A DNA stretch of 62,721 nt from Paracidovorax valerianellae (GCF_900102625.1 NZ_FMZC01000022.1:1-62721); one strand, 5' to 3'. Counted from the stretch's first letter, positions 1 to 9,272 are shown. Notes: generated by a model not told the origin, from the sequence alone. Program-made: numbers and translations.

Positions 1-1
1 G

Positions 2-301
2 CGCATCCTGATGTCAGGCCAAAAGCGTGGCATCACCCGAATGCTCAAGGCCATGATCAAAAGGCGCAGCGCCATCGAACCGGCTATCGGGCACATGAAG
101 ATGGACGGCAGGCTTGGCCGCAATCCGCTCAAGGGTGCGCTGGGCGATGCGCTGCATGCGGTGATGTGCGGGGCCGGGCACAACCTGCGCCTGATCCTGG
201 CCGCGCTGCGGTTTTATTGCGCCCGATTCGGGCTGTCGATGCAGCCGGTCATCGCAGCCCTGGTCGCTGCACCCACTGACCGCCGACCTCTCTGCTGCTG
301 A
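2..301 (+). CDS. IS5-family transposase, C-terminal part (cut by window edge)
   Basis: The frame is open from the first bases of the window, so only the C-terminal ~99 residues are present. The stretch GQKRGIT...RRSAIEPAIGHMK is typical of the end of the DDE domain in IS5-group transposases; the E of SAIEP is the expected last catalytic acid. It is followed by the usual DALHAVMCGAGHNLRLIL helix region. The right end of the element probably lies just after the stop (about 302-330), but its left end is outside the window, so the terminal inverted repeat cannot be checked. An IS beside an effector gene is a common setting. Confidence 0.8.
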   Translation, partial: RILMSGQKRGITRMLKAMIKRRSAIEPAIGHMKMDGRLGRNPLKGALGDALHAVMCGAGHNLRLILAALRFYCARFGLSMQPVIAALVAAPTDRRPLCC

Positions 302-496
302 GAACGGAATTGTTCAGGACGGACTATCTATCAAAAGAGATGCAGACGGGATTAGACGCACCTCAGGGATTGTGGGTCTCGGCCGAAGATTTATCACCCC
401 CTGATTACTAACACAGTGCCAAAAATTGGCTTAACCACATCGGCGGATCGATATGACGCCCGTGGTATCAGTCAGATAGAAATCAAACTAAATTTC

Positions 497-513
497 GAGC
501 GGCTAAGCCGCTC
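497..513 (-). terminator. Hairpin after the large effector gene
   Basis: A perfect 7-bp stem (GAGCGGC / GCCGCTC) with a 3-nt loop lies about 20 nt past the stop of the minus-strand gene ending at 533. On the minus strand it is followed by an A/T-rich stretch (GAAATTTAGTTT) rather than a clean T-run, so it is a plausible but not ideal Rho-independent terminator. Confidence 0.5.
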
Positions 514-532
514 ACATTAGCCGCCGCTCCCC

Positions 533-3500
533 TCAAGTGAAGTTCAACGACCGCACATTAGCGCTCGTCCTGACATCGTGGCGCACGCCCATGATTCCGT
601 TCACGCCCCTTATGTCGCTGGCCGACTGCTCATTGGCGTTGATCAGGAAGCGCGCTTCCCGGTAACCCGGGTCTTTGTGGATCGTGTCGATGTCGCGCTT
701 CGCCTGCTTGGCGCCTTGTGTATCGCCCAGCTTTTCGGACAATTCGCGGTCCGCTTCCAGCAGGTTGCTGGCTTCCACGTGGCTGGGGCCCCATTCCCAG
801 TACAGCTGCGAGGTGCCCGTCAGGTCGCGGTGTTCGCGCAGCTGGCCGGCGAATTCGCCCAGGATTTTCTTTTCGGTCTGCACGGCTTGGTCGCGGTCGG
901 CACCGTGCCGGGCAGGGAAGAATTTCTTGGCCTTGTCTTCCGCGAAGTTCTCGACATCGGCGGCCAGGTTGTTGACGAAGTCCTTGCTGGTGACCAGTGT
1001 CTGGGTGGCGAAGCTCGTGGGCAGCTCCTGGTCGTCGTACAGGATGCGGCTGGTGGTGCGCGTCTCGCCGTCCCTGAAGAAATCGCTGGCGATCGAGCCG
1101 AAGTTGGCGACCGCCAGGGATGTCATGCTGGTGACGGCATCGACCGCGGCCTCGCCCGGGGCGGGTGTCGGCGCAGTGGCGCCTTCGATCAGCCCGCTCA
1201 GCGATGCCAACGCGCCGGTGACGGTGGCTTTGAACGCGTTGGACTCGGACTCGCGAATGAGCTTGAGCGTGCCCGACGTGTCTTTGTATTCCAGCGTGCC
1301 CCGGCGGATTTCACCGGCCACGCTTTCTTGCGGCAGCCCCACCCGCAAGTTGCCGATGGTCGCACCAGCGCCGGCCGACGAACTGCCGGTGAAGCGGTTG
1401 TCCTTCTGGCGGACCTCAAAGGCGCCGATGGAGATGGCGTCGCCGAACTCCTGATAGGCACGTTTCACCAGGGAACCCTTGTCTTCCTTGTTGCCGGGCG
1501 CCTGATAGGCGCCTGCCTCGTCGGGTACGCCGATTAACAGCTTGATCAACCGGGCTTTCTGCTGTGCCAAGTCACGGTCGCCGCCCACGCCACCGGTTTT
1601 GTGGCGCGGAAAGCCGAACACGGCGCCTTCCTGCTCCAGCAACTCGAAGCTGTGGCCGACATCGCCGCCGACGAACGCAGAAAAAGAGGCGACCTCTTTC
1701 TTGCCCAGACGGAAACCCAGCGAGCCACCCGCACCTTCCTGATTGCGGCGGACCGTCGACACGCTCATGCGCAGGGAACTGCGATCGGTAGACACGCCGG
1801 ACTCGAAGGAGACGATGCGAGTGCGGCCGCCTCCCAGGTCCGCGCGAACCGACATGGTGGCGCCCGAGAGAACGCCCGAAATCACTTCAGACACATTGCG
1901 GGTGGTGGCCTGCGTATTGCCGGCGTTGGCCAGCGAAAAGCCAGAGCCCAGTTCTTCGCCACTGATCATGGAGGCCAGGATATCTGCAGCTTCCTCGCGA
2001 CTCTTGCCTTTGATGGGGGTGTTGGGTGGAACGCGGACCTCCTGATTTGCCGCCCGGTCGAACGCGGTCGAAAACGATTTCCAGTCCGGCTGGCCTTCCT
2101 GGCGGGCAAAGGTTCGCATCTCCTGCACCGTCTCGGCGTCGGTGGGGCCTCCGGCATCGCCGGCCCAAGCCAAGAGTCGAGCGGGGGTCAGCGGAACGTT
2201 CTGCTCGGTGAGCGCGGCGGTCAGCAGTTCCTGCACCTGATCGGCGACCGCCGAATCGCTCGATGAAGACTCGGGCAATTGAATGGCGGCGAGTACGGCC
2301 GTGCGCACTTGCGCGATCGCGCTTTCCGAGAGGTTGTCGCCACGCGCCAAGCGCGGCAGCAGCAGCGCTTCCGCCTTGGCGCGCTGAAGGATCTCGGACC
2401 GCACCATGTTGCGCAGCAGCGTTCCGCCGGCACCGTGGTCGTCCAGCAGCGCCTGGCCATCCACCGCGTTCTGTGCTGTGGGCAACGCGACTTCGCCGGC
2501 ACCGCCACCGCCACGGGCTTTGAGGGCAGACTCGATCACGTCCACCATGTCCTTCATGGCACGGCCTTCGTGGATGCCACCGATGTGCGACAGCTCGAAG
2601 CCCATGTTCTGGCCGCGCGAGGACACGATGGCGTCATAGCCGTAGAACGGGCTTTTGCCATGGTGCAGCGTGCCGTAGCGCAGCGTATCGGCGATGCGCT
2701 GAAAGCCGGTGGACGATGCCATGGCACGGTTCAAATGCATGCCCATGGTTTTGGAGGCGCGCGATTCGACCTTCTGGAATTCGCTTTTGGTGCCGTCGGG
2801 GTTGCGCGCCTTGTCGGTCACCATGCCGCCGCGCGCCATCTGCACGGCGAAGCGGCATCCGTGGATTTCGGTGATCGCGGGGTCGAGTTCGTCGCGCACG
2901 GCCAGCAGCGCTTTTTCAGCCAGAGTGAGCGAGGAGCCATGGGCGATCGGCGCACCCGCGCGGCCTGGCCAGCCGTTCGGCGTGGCCCGCACGGCGTCGC
3001 CCAGCTTGCCATGGGCGAACATGCCGCTCGGGTCCAACGCCGGTGCGTTTCTGCCAGCGGCCCGTGCCACCTCGGCAGCAGCGCGCAGGTAAGCACGCAT
3101 CGGGCCACGTTGCGCAGCCGCCAGGGCGGGTGCGCCATCGGCCGCGCCATCGGGCTTGGCGGTGACCTTGCTCAGCAGGTCCAGCCCCTTGCCGCCTTTG
3201 AGGCTTTCGATTTCCGCCGCGAATTTCCAGGCGAGTTGCACATCGGCCGTGATTTCCCCAGCGGGGCGCGGCGTGAGCAGGTCGCCCACCAGCCGGACCT
3301 GCGGCAACGCTTGCAGAATGCGTTCGGCCTGCGCCGTGTCTTTGTTGTGGCGGGCCAGCGCCTTGACCAGGACGGTGGTTTCTCCCGCCGACATTCCAGT
3401 GGCCTCTTTCAACTGCATGACGCTGGCCAGCAACGCCGCTTTCCGGTTCGCCGGACCGTCGAAGTGGCTCGTGATGGCCCCATTGATCGTCGATTCCTTT

Positions 3501-5929
3501 TTCAGTCTCTGCAGCGCCGCGCCCTCCTGGGGCGTCGTGCGGCCCACGCGCGGGGCGGCGTTCAGCAGCGTCTTGGGCACCTTGGGCGGCTCGACGCCGT
3601 CCTGCCCGAGAAAGCTGCCCATCTTGGGCTTGGCCGACGACACCTTGCTCTGGAAAGGGTTCCAGACAGGCGATACCGTCGTGCTGGAGAAGCCGAATCC
3701 GTTTTTGAAAGCGCCTTCCTTGATGTCTTCGGTGACCTTCTTCAGCTTGGACAGTCCACTCTGGCGCCGCAGGTCCTGAACAGGGGTTGGCTCGACCGAT
3801 GGTTCCGCGGTGGACGGTGTGCTGGCATCCTGGCGGTCGCGGGCGCTGCTGCTTTTCCCGCCGTCCATGTCTCCCTCCTCGCTGATGGGAGCAAGCCTCG
3901 AAGGTGACGAGAGGGGGGTGAAAAAGACCTCGTCATCGTCATCATTCAGTTCCGGTGCATCGTCGGTACCAGCGCCGGTAGGCAACCCACTGGCGGCATC
4001 TTCCTCGGCGGTGGCTTTCAACAGCTCGCTCAAGGAATTTTTCTTGAGCGCTCCGCTTGGCCCGGCAGGCCGTTTCAAAGCTTCGCCTTGGGTTTCGCTG
4101 ACAGCAGGTTTTGGCGCTGCCTGCGCGCTGGATCCGGAAGACTTAATACCCACTGCTTTCTTGAGATTGCTGGCGATCTTTGCCTTCAAAGATTTGCGGC
4201 GCTTGGGCTGTTCTGCGGCGACACCGTCTTCACCGGCTTGCGACGTACCTTTGTTCAGGGCTTCAGCCTTCAAGTCCTTCAACGTCTGGGCGGTCACCGG
4301 ATCGCCGTCGACTTGGGTGACATGGGTCTCCATGAACTCCTTGGTCAAAACGTTCTGCTCGAATTCGCGAACGTTCTTGCGCGAAGCCACGAAGATCCGG
4401 TCATAAGTGCCGTTGAGCACGTTGTGCTTGGCTTCAGTACTCATCCCCTGGAACAGACCGTCGTCGTACATTTTCTTGGTGGCTTCCCAGGTGCCGGTTT
4501 CCTTGGGGGCCAGCGTGTCGGAGCCGAAGCAGATGCGAGTGCTGTGGTCCTGGATGAAGCCGCGCCAGGCCACCAGCGACTGGTCGTCCTTGCCGATCTG
4601 CTTGGCCACGTCGCTCCAGGAAATGTCCAGGTGTAGATTGGGGCAGTCTTTCAGCAATTGCGTCAGCTTTCCGATGTGGTCTTCGCCCTGCTGCACGAAA
4701 CGGCCCAGGCCGCCGCCGTGCGCCCAGACGATCTGGGTGTCCTTGAGGCGGGGGTCAGTGAACATTTTTCGCAAGCCTTCCAGGTTCGCAGGCTCACGGG
4801 ATGCGGTGGATTTGCCCTTGCCGTTGAAGTCCGCCACCTGGTCGTGCAGGTTGTCGATATCGCAGTGCAGCACCACAGGCATGCCGACCACCCCGGCGAC
4901 TTCCAGCAGCCGGGTCAGCGGCTCCATGCGGCCGGTTTTCGTGCTGGCCTGCAGATCACCGCCGGCGAACATGTCTTCCACCAGTTCCTTGTGCACCGTG
5001 ATTTCGCCGATTCCGGTGAACGTGCCTTTGGTCTTGTACAGCTCGTGCAGCAGGCGGTCGCTCACGCGGGGGTCGCCCAGGTGCAGGCCCGTGATCATCG
5101 GGTCGAGACGGCTGCGTTGTGCCTCGCTCATGCCGGAATTCTTGATGGCGGTGGCGATGTCGGTGTTCACGGCCGTGTCCACGTACAGGAGGGACGCGTC
5201 GACGATTTGCTTGATGAGATCGGGGTTCTTGCGAAAGTCGTCGATGTCCAGTTTGGGCCGGCTGGCCAGTTCTTCGCTGATGCGGCCGGCGAGCACGCTG
5301 TCTTCGATCTTCATGGGCACGTAGTAGAACTCGAGCGGACCGCAGTGGTGGGCGTGTTCGCTGCCGCCCAGTTGATCGGAAATTTCGTGCGGGTTGACGG
5401 CCGTGGTGGCGCCATCGGCGCCGGGCAGCTTGGCCTGCAGCAGCGAGGTGGGAATAGGCATGAGCGTGGTGTTGCGCACGCCGATGTCGTCCATCATCTT
5501 CAGCAACTGCTGTGGGTTCAGCCCACGCTGCACATAGTTGGTGGGGTGCATGTGGCTGTCGCTGTGCGCGTCCAGACCGCTCGACATGGCGTAAGTCGCC
5601 ACTTCGAAGTGGTTGCCCGTTGTGATGGGCTCGCCTGTTTTCGCGTTATGCAGCACGGCTGCGCCATGGCGCTTGGCGACCAGCGAGTCGGGACGCACGC
5701 TCCCATCGCTGAACCGCTGAGGCGGTGCGACCGTGGCACTATTGCCAGCGGACGGGACGGAAGAAGTTTTCCCACCTCGGCCCATCATGGAGCGCAACCC
5801 ACCAAAGATTCCGTGAGAACTCAGTTTTGAAGAGGACGATTTCTTAGGCGGCTGAGCACCGTCATTCTGGGTACCAGACGGTGGGATGCGCGAAGTGGAT
5901 GCAGAAGACTTGTTGACGGTGTTCATCAT
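533..5929 (-). CDS. Putative type III secreted effector with amidohydrolase-like domain (1798 aa)
   Basis: The first ~75 residues are Ser/Thr/Pro-rich and low in acidic residues, as in type III secretion signals. Residues ~110-500 resemble a metal-dependent amidohydrolase TIM barrel: an HxH motif near 126 (SHMHPT), His in VVLHCD near 354, His in VWAHGGG near 404, and Asp in CFGSDTL near 470. Residues ~560-800 are a Lys/Ser/Pro-rich linker. The last ~450 residues contain alternating polar/hydrophobic stretches and Gly turns (around LGFRLGKKEVASFSAFVGGD) that suggest a beta-rich fold. A perfect PIP box lies 78 nt upstream of the ATG. I do not recognise a named effector family. The enzymatic assignment rests on motifs only, and effector status on the N-terminus, the promoter and the isolated position beside an IS. 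Confidence 0.72.
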   Translation of the reverse strand: MMNTVNKSSASTSRIPPSGTQNDGAQPPKKSSSSKLSSHGIFGGLRSMMGRGGKTSSVPSAGNSATVAPPQRFSDGSVRPDSLVAKRHGAAVLHNAKTGEPITTGNHFEVATYAMSSGLDAHSDSHMHPTNYVQRGLNPQQLLKMMDDIGVRNTTLMPIPTSLLQAKLPGADGATTAVNPHEISDQLGGSEHAHHCGPLEFYYVPMKIEDSVLAGRISEELASRPKLDIDDFRKNPDLIKQIVDASLLYVDTAVNTDIATAIKNSGMSEAQRSRLDPMITGLHLGDPRVSDRLLHELYKTKGTFTGIGEITVHKELVEDMFAGGDLQASTKTGRMEPLTRLLEVAGVVGMPVVLHCDIDNLHDQVADFNGKGKSTASREPANLEGLRKMFTDPRLKDTQIVWAHGGGLGRFVQQGEDHIGKLTQLLKDCPNLHLDISWSDVAKQIGKDDQSLVAWRGFIQDHSTRICFGSDTLAPKETGTWEATKKMYDDGLFQGMSTEAKHNVLNGTYDRIFVASRKNVREFEQNVLTKEFMETHVTQVDGDPVTAQTLKDLKAEALNKGTSQAGEDGVAAEQPKRRKSLKAKIASNLKKAVGIKSSGSSAQAAPKPAVSETQGEALKRPAGPSGALKKNSLSELLKATAEEDAASGLPTGAGTDDAPELNDDDDEVFFTPLSSPSRLAPISEEGDMDGGKSSSARDRQDASTPSTAEPSVEPTPVQDLRRQSGLSKLKKVTEDIKEGAFKNGFGFSSTTVSPVWNPFQSKVSSAKPKMGSFLGQDGVEPPKVPKTLLNAAPRVGRTTPQEGAALQRLKKESTINGAITSHFDGPANRKAALLASVMQLKEATGMSAGETTVLVKALARHNKDTAQAERILQALPQVRLVGDLLTPRPAGEITADVQLAWKFAAEIESLKGGKGLDLLSKVTAKPDGAADGAPALAAAQRGPMRAYLRAAAEVARAAGRNAPALDPSGMFAHGKLGDAVRATPNGWPGRAGAPIAHGSSLTLAEKALLAVRDELDPAITEIHGCRFAVQMARGGMVTDKARNPDGTKSEFQKVESRASKTMGMHLNRAMASSTGFQRIADTLRYGTLHHGKSPFYGYDAIVSSRGQNMGFELSHIGGIHEGRAMKDMVDVIESALKARGGGGAGEVALPTAQNAVDGQALLDDHGAGGTLLRNMVRSEILQRAKAEALLLPRLARGDNLSESAIAQVRTAVLAAIQLPESSSSDSAVADQVQELLTAALTEQNVPLTPARLLAWAGDAGGPTDAETVQEMRTFARQEGQPDWKSFSTAFDRAANQEVRVPPNTPIKGKSREEAADILASMISGEELGSGFSLANAGNTQATTRNVSEVISGVLSGATMSVRADLGGGRTRIVSFESGVSTDRSSLRMSVSTVRRNQEGAGGSLGFRLGKKEVASFSAFVGGDVGHSFELLEQEGAVFGFPRHKTGGVGGDRDLAQQKARLIKLLIGVPDEAGAYQAPGNKEDKGSLVKRAYQEFGDAISIGAFEVRQKDNRFTGSSSAGAGATIGNLRVGLPQESVAGEIRRGTLEYKDTSGTLKLIRESESNAFKATVTGALASLSGLIEGATAPTPAPGEAAVDAVTSMTSLAVANFGSIASDFFRDGETRTTSRILYDDQELPTSFATQTLVTSKDFVNNLAADVENFAEDKAKKFFPARHGADRDQAVQTEKKILGEFAGQLREHRDLTGTSQLYWEWGPSHVEASNLLEADRELSEKLGDTQGAKQAKRDIDTIHKDPGYREARFLINANEQSASDIRGVNGIMGVRHDVRTSANVRSLNFT

Positions 5930-6007
5930 ATCTTTCAGTAATTAATAAAGACGACTTTGTAAGTCTGATTGATTCTTGATCGCCACCGAACGCCCCATGC
6001 CTTTCAA

Positions 6008-6032
6008 GCGAAGCAAGCGCTGTTAAAGCGAA
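6008..6032 (-). promoter_or_regulatory. PIP box (TTCGC-N15-TTCGC), predicted HrpX site
   Basis: Read on the minus strand, two TTCGC half-sites (6032-6028 and 6012-6008) are separated by exactly 15 nt, a perfect plant-inducible-promoter box as bound by HrpX/HrpB-type AraC activators in Xanthomonas, Ralstonia and Acidovorax. A -10-like AAGAAT follows 30 nt downstream, matching the known YANNNT spacing except at its first base. The box is oriented towards the 1798-aa gene. Confidence 0.8.
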
Positions 6033-6201
6033 ATTCGTTTCATTTTCATGAAATGGTTCATTAACTTTTTCCATTGGACCAATAACAAAAAAAAGCCAGC
6101 GCCTGCATTGCAGACACCGGCCTCTCATTGGTTGCGAATTCAGATTAATCTGATATTTATTTCAGTAATTAAAAACAAATGATGGAAATCCTAATGAAAA
6201 T

Positions 6202-6669
6202 TTATTTCAGCGGTTCGAATTCATCATTTTCAGACACCATGGGAATATAGACCCGCACCCAGGCCTTATCGTTGGAAACCATTTTCCAACTGTGCCCTTC
6301 TCCCTCGGTATCTTCGGCCAGCAAAACCGTTCCGGGCGCCAAACGGAACGTGGAGCCGTCGCCCACCCGAAATTCCAGCTCACCCTGCAGCGGAATCACG
6401 TACTGCCGGCGGGGGGCCGGATGGGTGTTTTGCTCCCACGCTTCCACCGACTGGCTCAGCCAGAACTGCTGGCTTTGGATCTTGTGCACTGATGGCACGG
6501 TACCGCGCACGAACGCAGCGCGGTGGTCGGGCGTGTTGTAGAGCTTGATGGCCGGAACGCGCGGCGCCTCGTCAGCCGCCCCGGCAAACGACGCCGTGCC
6601 CACCGCCAACAACGCAGCCGCCAATGCGCTGCGTGCAATCGACTTCTGCCGATGAATCAACGAATTCAT
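6202..6669 (-). CDS. Secreted cupin-domain protein
   Basis: Encodes 155 aa. The start is set at ATG 6669 (MNSLIHRQ) because GGGGAAG lies 4 nt upstream and a Sec signal peptide follows directly (residues ~1-32, ending near SFAGAADE); the open frame extends further upstream without such support. Residues ~85-140 carry a cupin beta-barrel pattern (YVIPLQGELEFRVGDG ... LAPGTVLLAEDTEGEGHSW). The His of GHSW is a candidate metal ligand, but the full cupin HxH(x)E set is not clear. The substrate is unknown. It is separated from the effector by the PIP-box promoter region and is not obviously part of an operon. Confidence 0.75.
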   Translation of the reverse strand: MNSLIHRQKSIARSALAAALLAVGTASFAGAADEAPRVPAIKLYNTPDHRAAFVRGTVPSVHKIQSQQFWLSQSVEAWEQNTHPAPRRQYVIPLQGELEFRVGDGSTFRLAPGTVLLAEDTEGEGHSWKMVSNDKAWVRVYIPMVSENDEFEPLK

Positions 6670-6778
6670 GAAACTTCCCCTTGATTGCCAACCTACCCAC
6701 ACGCATGGCGACACTGAACCCGCCTTGCCCACGTCAGGGCTTGGCGATTGAAAACAGGCAAGCGTGTGGTGCGCCAAG

Positions 6779-6822
6779 AAAAAAGGCCGGCCCTGCGCAA
6801 CGTGTACGCGGGAACCGGCCTT
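6779..6822 (-). terminator. Rho-independent terminator of the YceI gene
   Basis: On the minus strand AAGGCCGG ... CCGGCCTT pairs over 8 bp around a ~24-nt loop and runs into TTTTTTC, 38 nt after the stop of the YceI gene ending at 6860. Confidence 0.75.
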
Positions 6823-6859
6823 GCACCCATGGCTCAGAGGCCATGGGTCGCGGTAAGGC

Positions 6860-7438
6860 TTACTGCTTGACCGCTTCGATCTGCGCCACGATGCGCACGT
6901 TCTTGGGGAAGCCGTACTGCACGCCGTAGTCAGCGCCGAACTGGGTACGGTCGATGGTCGTTTCGAAGTCGCCGCCGCACACCTCACGCTTCAGCATTGG
7001 GCTTTGGTAGCAGGCGAACTGGTTGGCCTTGAAGGTGGCGGGCTGGGTCTTGCCCTTGATGGTCAGGTCGCCGGCCACGGACACCAACTTGTCGCCTTCG
7101 AACGTGAACTTGTCGCCCACGAACTTGGCCGTGGGGTACTTGGCGGCGTCGAAGATGTCGGTGCCTTGCAGGTGCTTGTCGAACGGTGCCACGCCGGTGT
7201 TGATCGAGGTGATGTCGATCGTCAGCTCGACCTTGCCGGTCTTGGCGGTCTTGTCCAGTTGCACGGTGCCTTCCTTCTTGTCGAAGCGGCCGCGGTTCAC
7301 GCTGGCGCCGAAGTGGCTGATCTCGAACGTGGCGAAGGTGTGGGTCGGGTCCACGGCATACGTGGCGGTCTGGGCCTGCACGGCGCCGGCGGCCAGGGTT
7401 GCAGCCACGGCGGCGAGGGCGAAGAGGGATTTGCGCAT
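6860..7438 (-). CDS. YceI-family periplasmic lipocalin-like protein (copy 1)
   Basis: 192 aa with a signal peptide (MRKSLFALAAVAATLAAGAVQAQ, cleavage after AQA). The body is a complete YceI domain: YAVDPTHTFATFEISHFG at the start of the barrel, VELTIDITSINTG, and the GDLTIKGKTQPATF strand pair. YceI proteins bind isoprenoid or amphiphilic ligands in an eight-stranded lipocalin-like barrel. Start chosen at ATG 7438 with GGAGA 7 nt upstream. It lies downstream of a second YceI and a cytochrome b561 on the same strand, a common arrangement in which the cytochrome may use a YceI-bound quinone-like lipid (inference). It carries two Cys (ACYQ, REVCGG) that could form a disulfide. Confidence 0.92.
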   Translation of the reverse strand: MRKSLFALAAVAATLAAGAVQAQTATYAVDPTHTFATFEISHFGASVNRGRFDKKEGTVQLDKTAKTGKVELTIDITSINTGVAPFDKHLQGTDIFDAAKYPTAKFVGDKFTFEGDKLVSVAGDLTIKGKTQPATFKANQFACYQSPMLKREVCGGDFETTIDRTQFGADYGVQYGFPKNVRIVAQIEAVKQ

Positions 7439-7565
7439 GTCGGTATCTCCGGTTGAAAAATCAAAAAACGTTGGCGGGAAGGGATGAAAAACGAGAAAAC
7501 GGGAGCACGAAACTCGGGGGCGCCGCCTCGAACAGGTGGCAGCGCCGGGGAGCATCACAGCGGCA

Positions 7566-8141
7566 TCAGAGCTTGCCCACGCCGGTCAGCGCGAGCTTGA
7601 ACTTCACCTGAACATCGTCGGCCACCATGGACGTATCGGCCCATTCGTTCTCGCCGATCTTGAAGGCCAGGCGCTTGATGGCGAAGGTGCCGGTGGCCGT
7701 GGTGTTGGCACCGCTCTGGACCAGGGTGACGGGGATGGTGACGTCCTGCGTGGCGCCCTTGATGTTCAGCTTGCCCGCCACTTCGTACTTGCCGGCGCTG
7801 ACCGCCTTGATGGTGGTGGACTGGAAAGTGGCCTGCGGGAACTTGGGCACGTTGAACCACGTGGCCTTGGGCAGTTCGGCGTCGGATTCCTTCACCCCCA
7901 GCGTGGCGCTGCCGGTGTCGACCGTGAAAGCGATCTTGCTGGTGGCGAGCTTGGCGGGGTCGAACGCGACCTGTGCGTCGAACTTCTTGAACTTGCCTTC
8001 GACCGGCACGCCCATCTGCTTGCTCACGAAGGTGATTTCGCTCTGCTCGGGCACGAGCTTTTGCTGGGCGAATGCGGGGGCACCGGCCAGTAGCGCGGTG
8101 GATGCCAGCGCGAGGCCAGCCAGCGTCATCGAATATTTCAT
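7566..8141 (-). CDS. YceI-family periplasmic lipocalin-like protein (copy 2)
   Basis: 191 aa with signal peptide (cleaved near APAFAQQ). It is a divergent YceI domain: SEITFVSKQMGVPVEGKF at the barrel start, KIAFTVDTGSATLG, and GKLNIKGATQDVTIPVTL. It is clearly not a recent duplicate of copy 1, since identity is low outside the core motifs. Start at ATG 8141 with GGAGT upstream. It sits 81 nt downstream of the cytochrome b561 gene and is probably co-transcribed with it. Confidence 0.92.
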   Translation of the reverse strand: MKYSMTLAGLALASTALLAGAPAFAQQKLVPEQSEITFVSKQMGVPVEGKFKKFDAQVAFDPAKLATSKIAFTVDTGSATLGVKESDAELPKATWFNVPKFPQATFQSTTIKAVSAGKYEVAGKLNIKGATQDVTIPVTLVQSGANTTATGTFAIKRLAFKIGENEWADTSMVADDVQVKFKLALTGVGKL

Positions 8142-8222
8142 GGACAGGTACTCCGTCAGTCGAAAAAACCAAAAATCAAAATCAAGAAGAACCGCAGCGC
8201 CCGTGCGCCTGCGAAACAACCT

Positions 8223-8786
8223 TCAGCCCCGGCCCGGCAGCATGCGCGACAGCAGACCGTCGCGGTCGATGAACTGGTGCTTGACCACGGCCGCCACGTG
8301 CAGCACGACCAGTGCCGCCAGCGCATAGGCCGTGATCTCATGCCAGGGCTTGATGGCCTCGGCCAGCTCGGGGCTCACGGGAACGAAACTGGGCAGCGGC
8401 ACCAGGCCGAGGAACACGATGGGAAACCCGGCCGCCGAGCTGTAAGCCCAGCCGACGAGCGGGACGATGAAGAAGAGCGCGTACATCAAATGGTGCGTGC
8501 CGTGGTGTGCCAGGTGCTGCCACCGGGGCATGGCGGCCTGCATGGCCGCAGGCAACGCAGGCGGGCGGTGGGTGAGGCGCCAGACCAGGCGCAAGGCCGA
8601 CAGCGCCAGGATCGTGACACCCGCCCACTTGTGCCAGTTGTAGAGCTTCAGCCGCTGGGGCGAGAAAGGCAGCCCCGTCATGTACCAGCCCACCGAGAAA
8701 ATGCCCACGAGCGCCAAGCCCAGGATCCAGTGCAGGGCAATGGCCGTGATCCCGTAGCGGGACGATCGTGGCGAGGAAGGCGTCAT
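8223..8786 (-). CDS. Cytochrome b561
   Basis: 187 aa, four predicted TM helices (around residues 12-32, 48-66, 88-108, 145-165). The first TM has YGITAIALHWILGLALVG with a haem-ligand-type His. Further His occur at TM2 (LYNWHKWAGV), in TM3 (HHGTHHLMYALFF) and in TM4 (KPWHEITAYALAALVVLHVAAVVKHQF). This is the bacterial CybB type, a di-haem quinol-oxidising membrane cytochrome. An alternative ATG 15 codons upstream is in frame but has no better ribosome site. Head of the b561-yceI-yceI group. Confidence 0.9.
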   Translation of the reverse strand: MTPSSPRSSRYGITAIALHWILGLALVGIFSVGWYMTGLPFSPQRLKLYNWHKWAGVTILALSALRLVWRLTHRPPALPAAMQAAMPRWQHLAHHGTHHLMYALFFIVPLVGWAYSSAAGFPIVFLGLVPLPSFVPVSPELAEAIKPWHEITAYALAALVVLHVAAVVKHQFIDRDGLLSRMLPGRG

Positions 8787-9130
8787 GGTCTTGAATGGGG
8801 TTTCGTGAGGTGGAATGTTGCGCCGCAACACTCAGGCATGGCCGCAGTGTAGAGAGCCTTCGATGCGCCAAGTTTCAATGGAATTGATGCAATGGTTCAA
8901 AAAATATGAATGCTCAATGGGTGCCACGGCCGCCGCCGGCTCTGCACCGCAGTGCAATCAAAGCCGGTGGATGAGCGCGAAGACTAACCTTTCGCGCGGC
9001 CCTTCGCCAACCCTTGGATTTCTGCCGCAAGGTGACTTTTCTGCCCTCCGCGCTGAAATCAGAAAGCCGGATGGCCGGTACGCATCTCACCATCCTTCAC
9101 CCAGCCTCACCAACCTTCCCCCAGCTTGAT
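8787..9130. other. Intergenic stretch without a recognised gene
   Basis: Between the cytochrome b561 start and the terminator of the biotin carboxylase gene. Short overlapping frames exist on the plus strand, but none has a credible start or protein pattern. The promoter of the b561-yceI group presumably lies at its left end. Confidence 0.6.
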
Positions 9131-9176
9131 AAAAAAATAGCCGCCAGCGCCCTATTCACAAGCGCTGGCAGCTATC
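9131..9176 (-). terminator. Strong terminator of the pxp operon, repeat-like
   Basis: On the minus strand, GATAGCTGCCAGCGC pairs with GCGCTGGCGGCTAT (one mismatch) over a ~10-nt loop and is followed by seven T. It ends the operon whose last gene is accC. The AGCGCTTG/GCTAT core resembles the dispersed repeats at 12068, 23904 and 46126, so this may be a repeat recruited as a terminator. Confidence 0.85.
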
Positions 9177-9272
9177 GATTCAGGAGCATTTCGCGGCACC
9201 TTGCCGAAAAATCGCTCCGAGGCGTGGCGCATCGCTCCTCGCCCCCTCCCCTTCTCGTTGTCTTCCTGTTGC

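Noticed and set aside
5986-6012. Alternative PIP half-site pairing (CCGAA at 5986 with GCGAA at 6008)
   Set aside because: Spacing is 17 nt, not 15; the 6008/6028 pair is exact.
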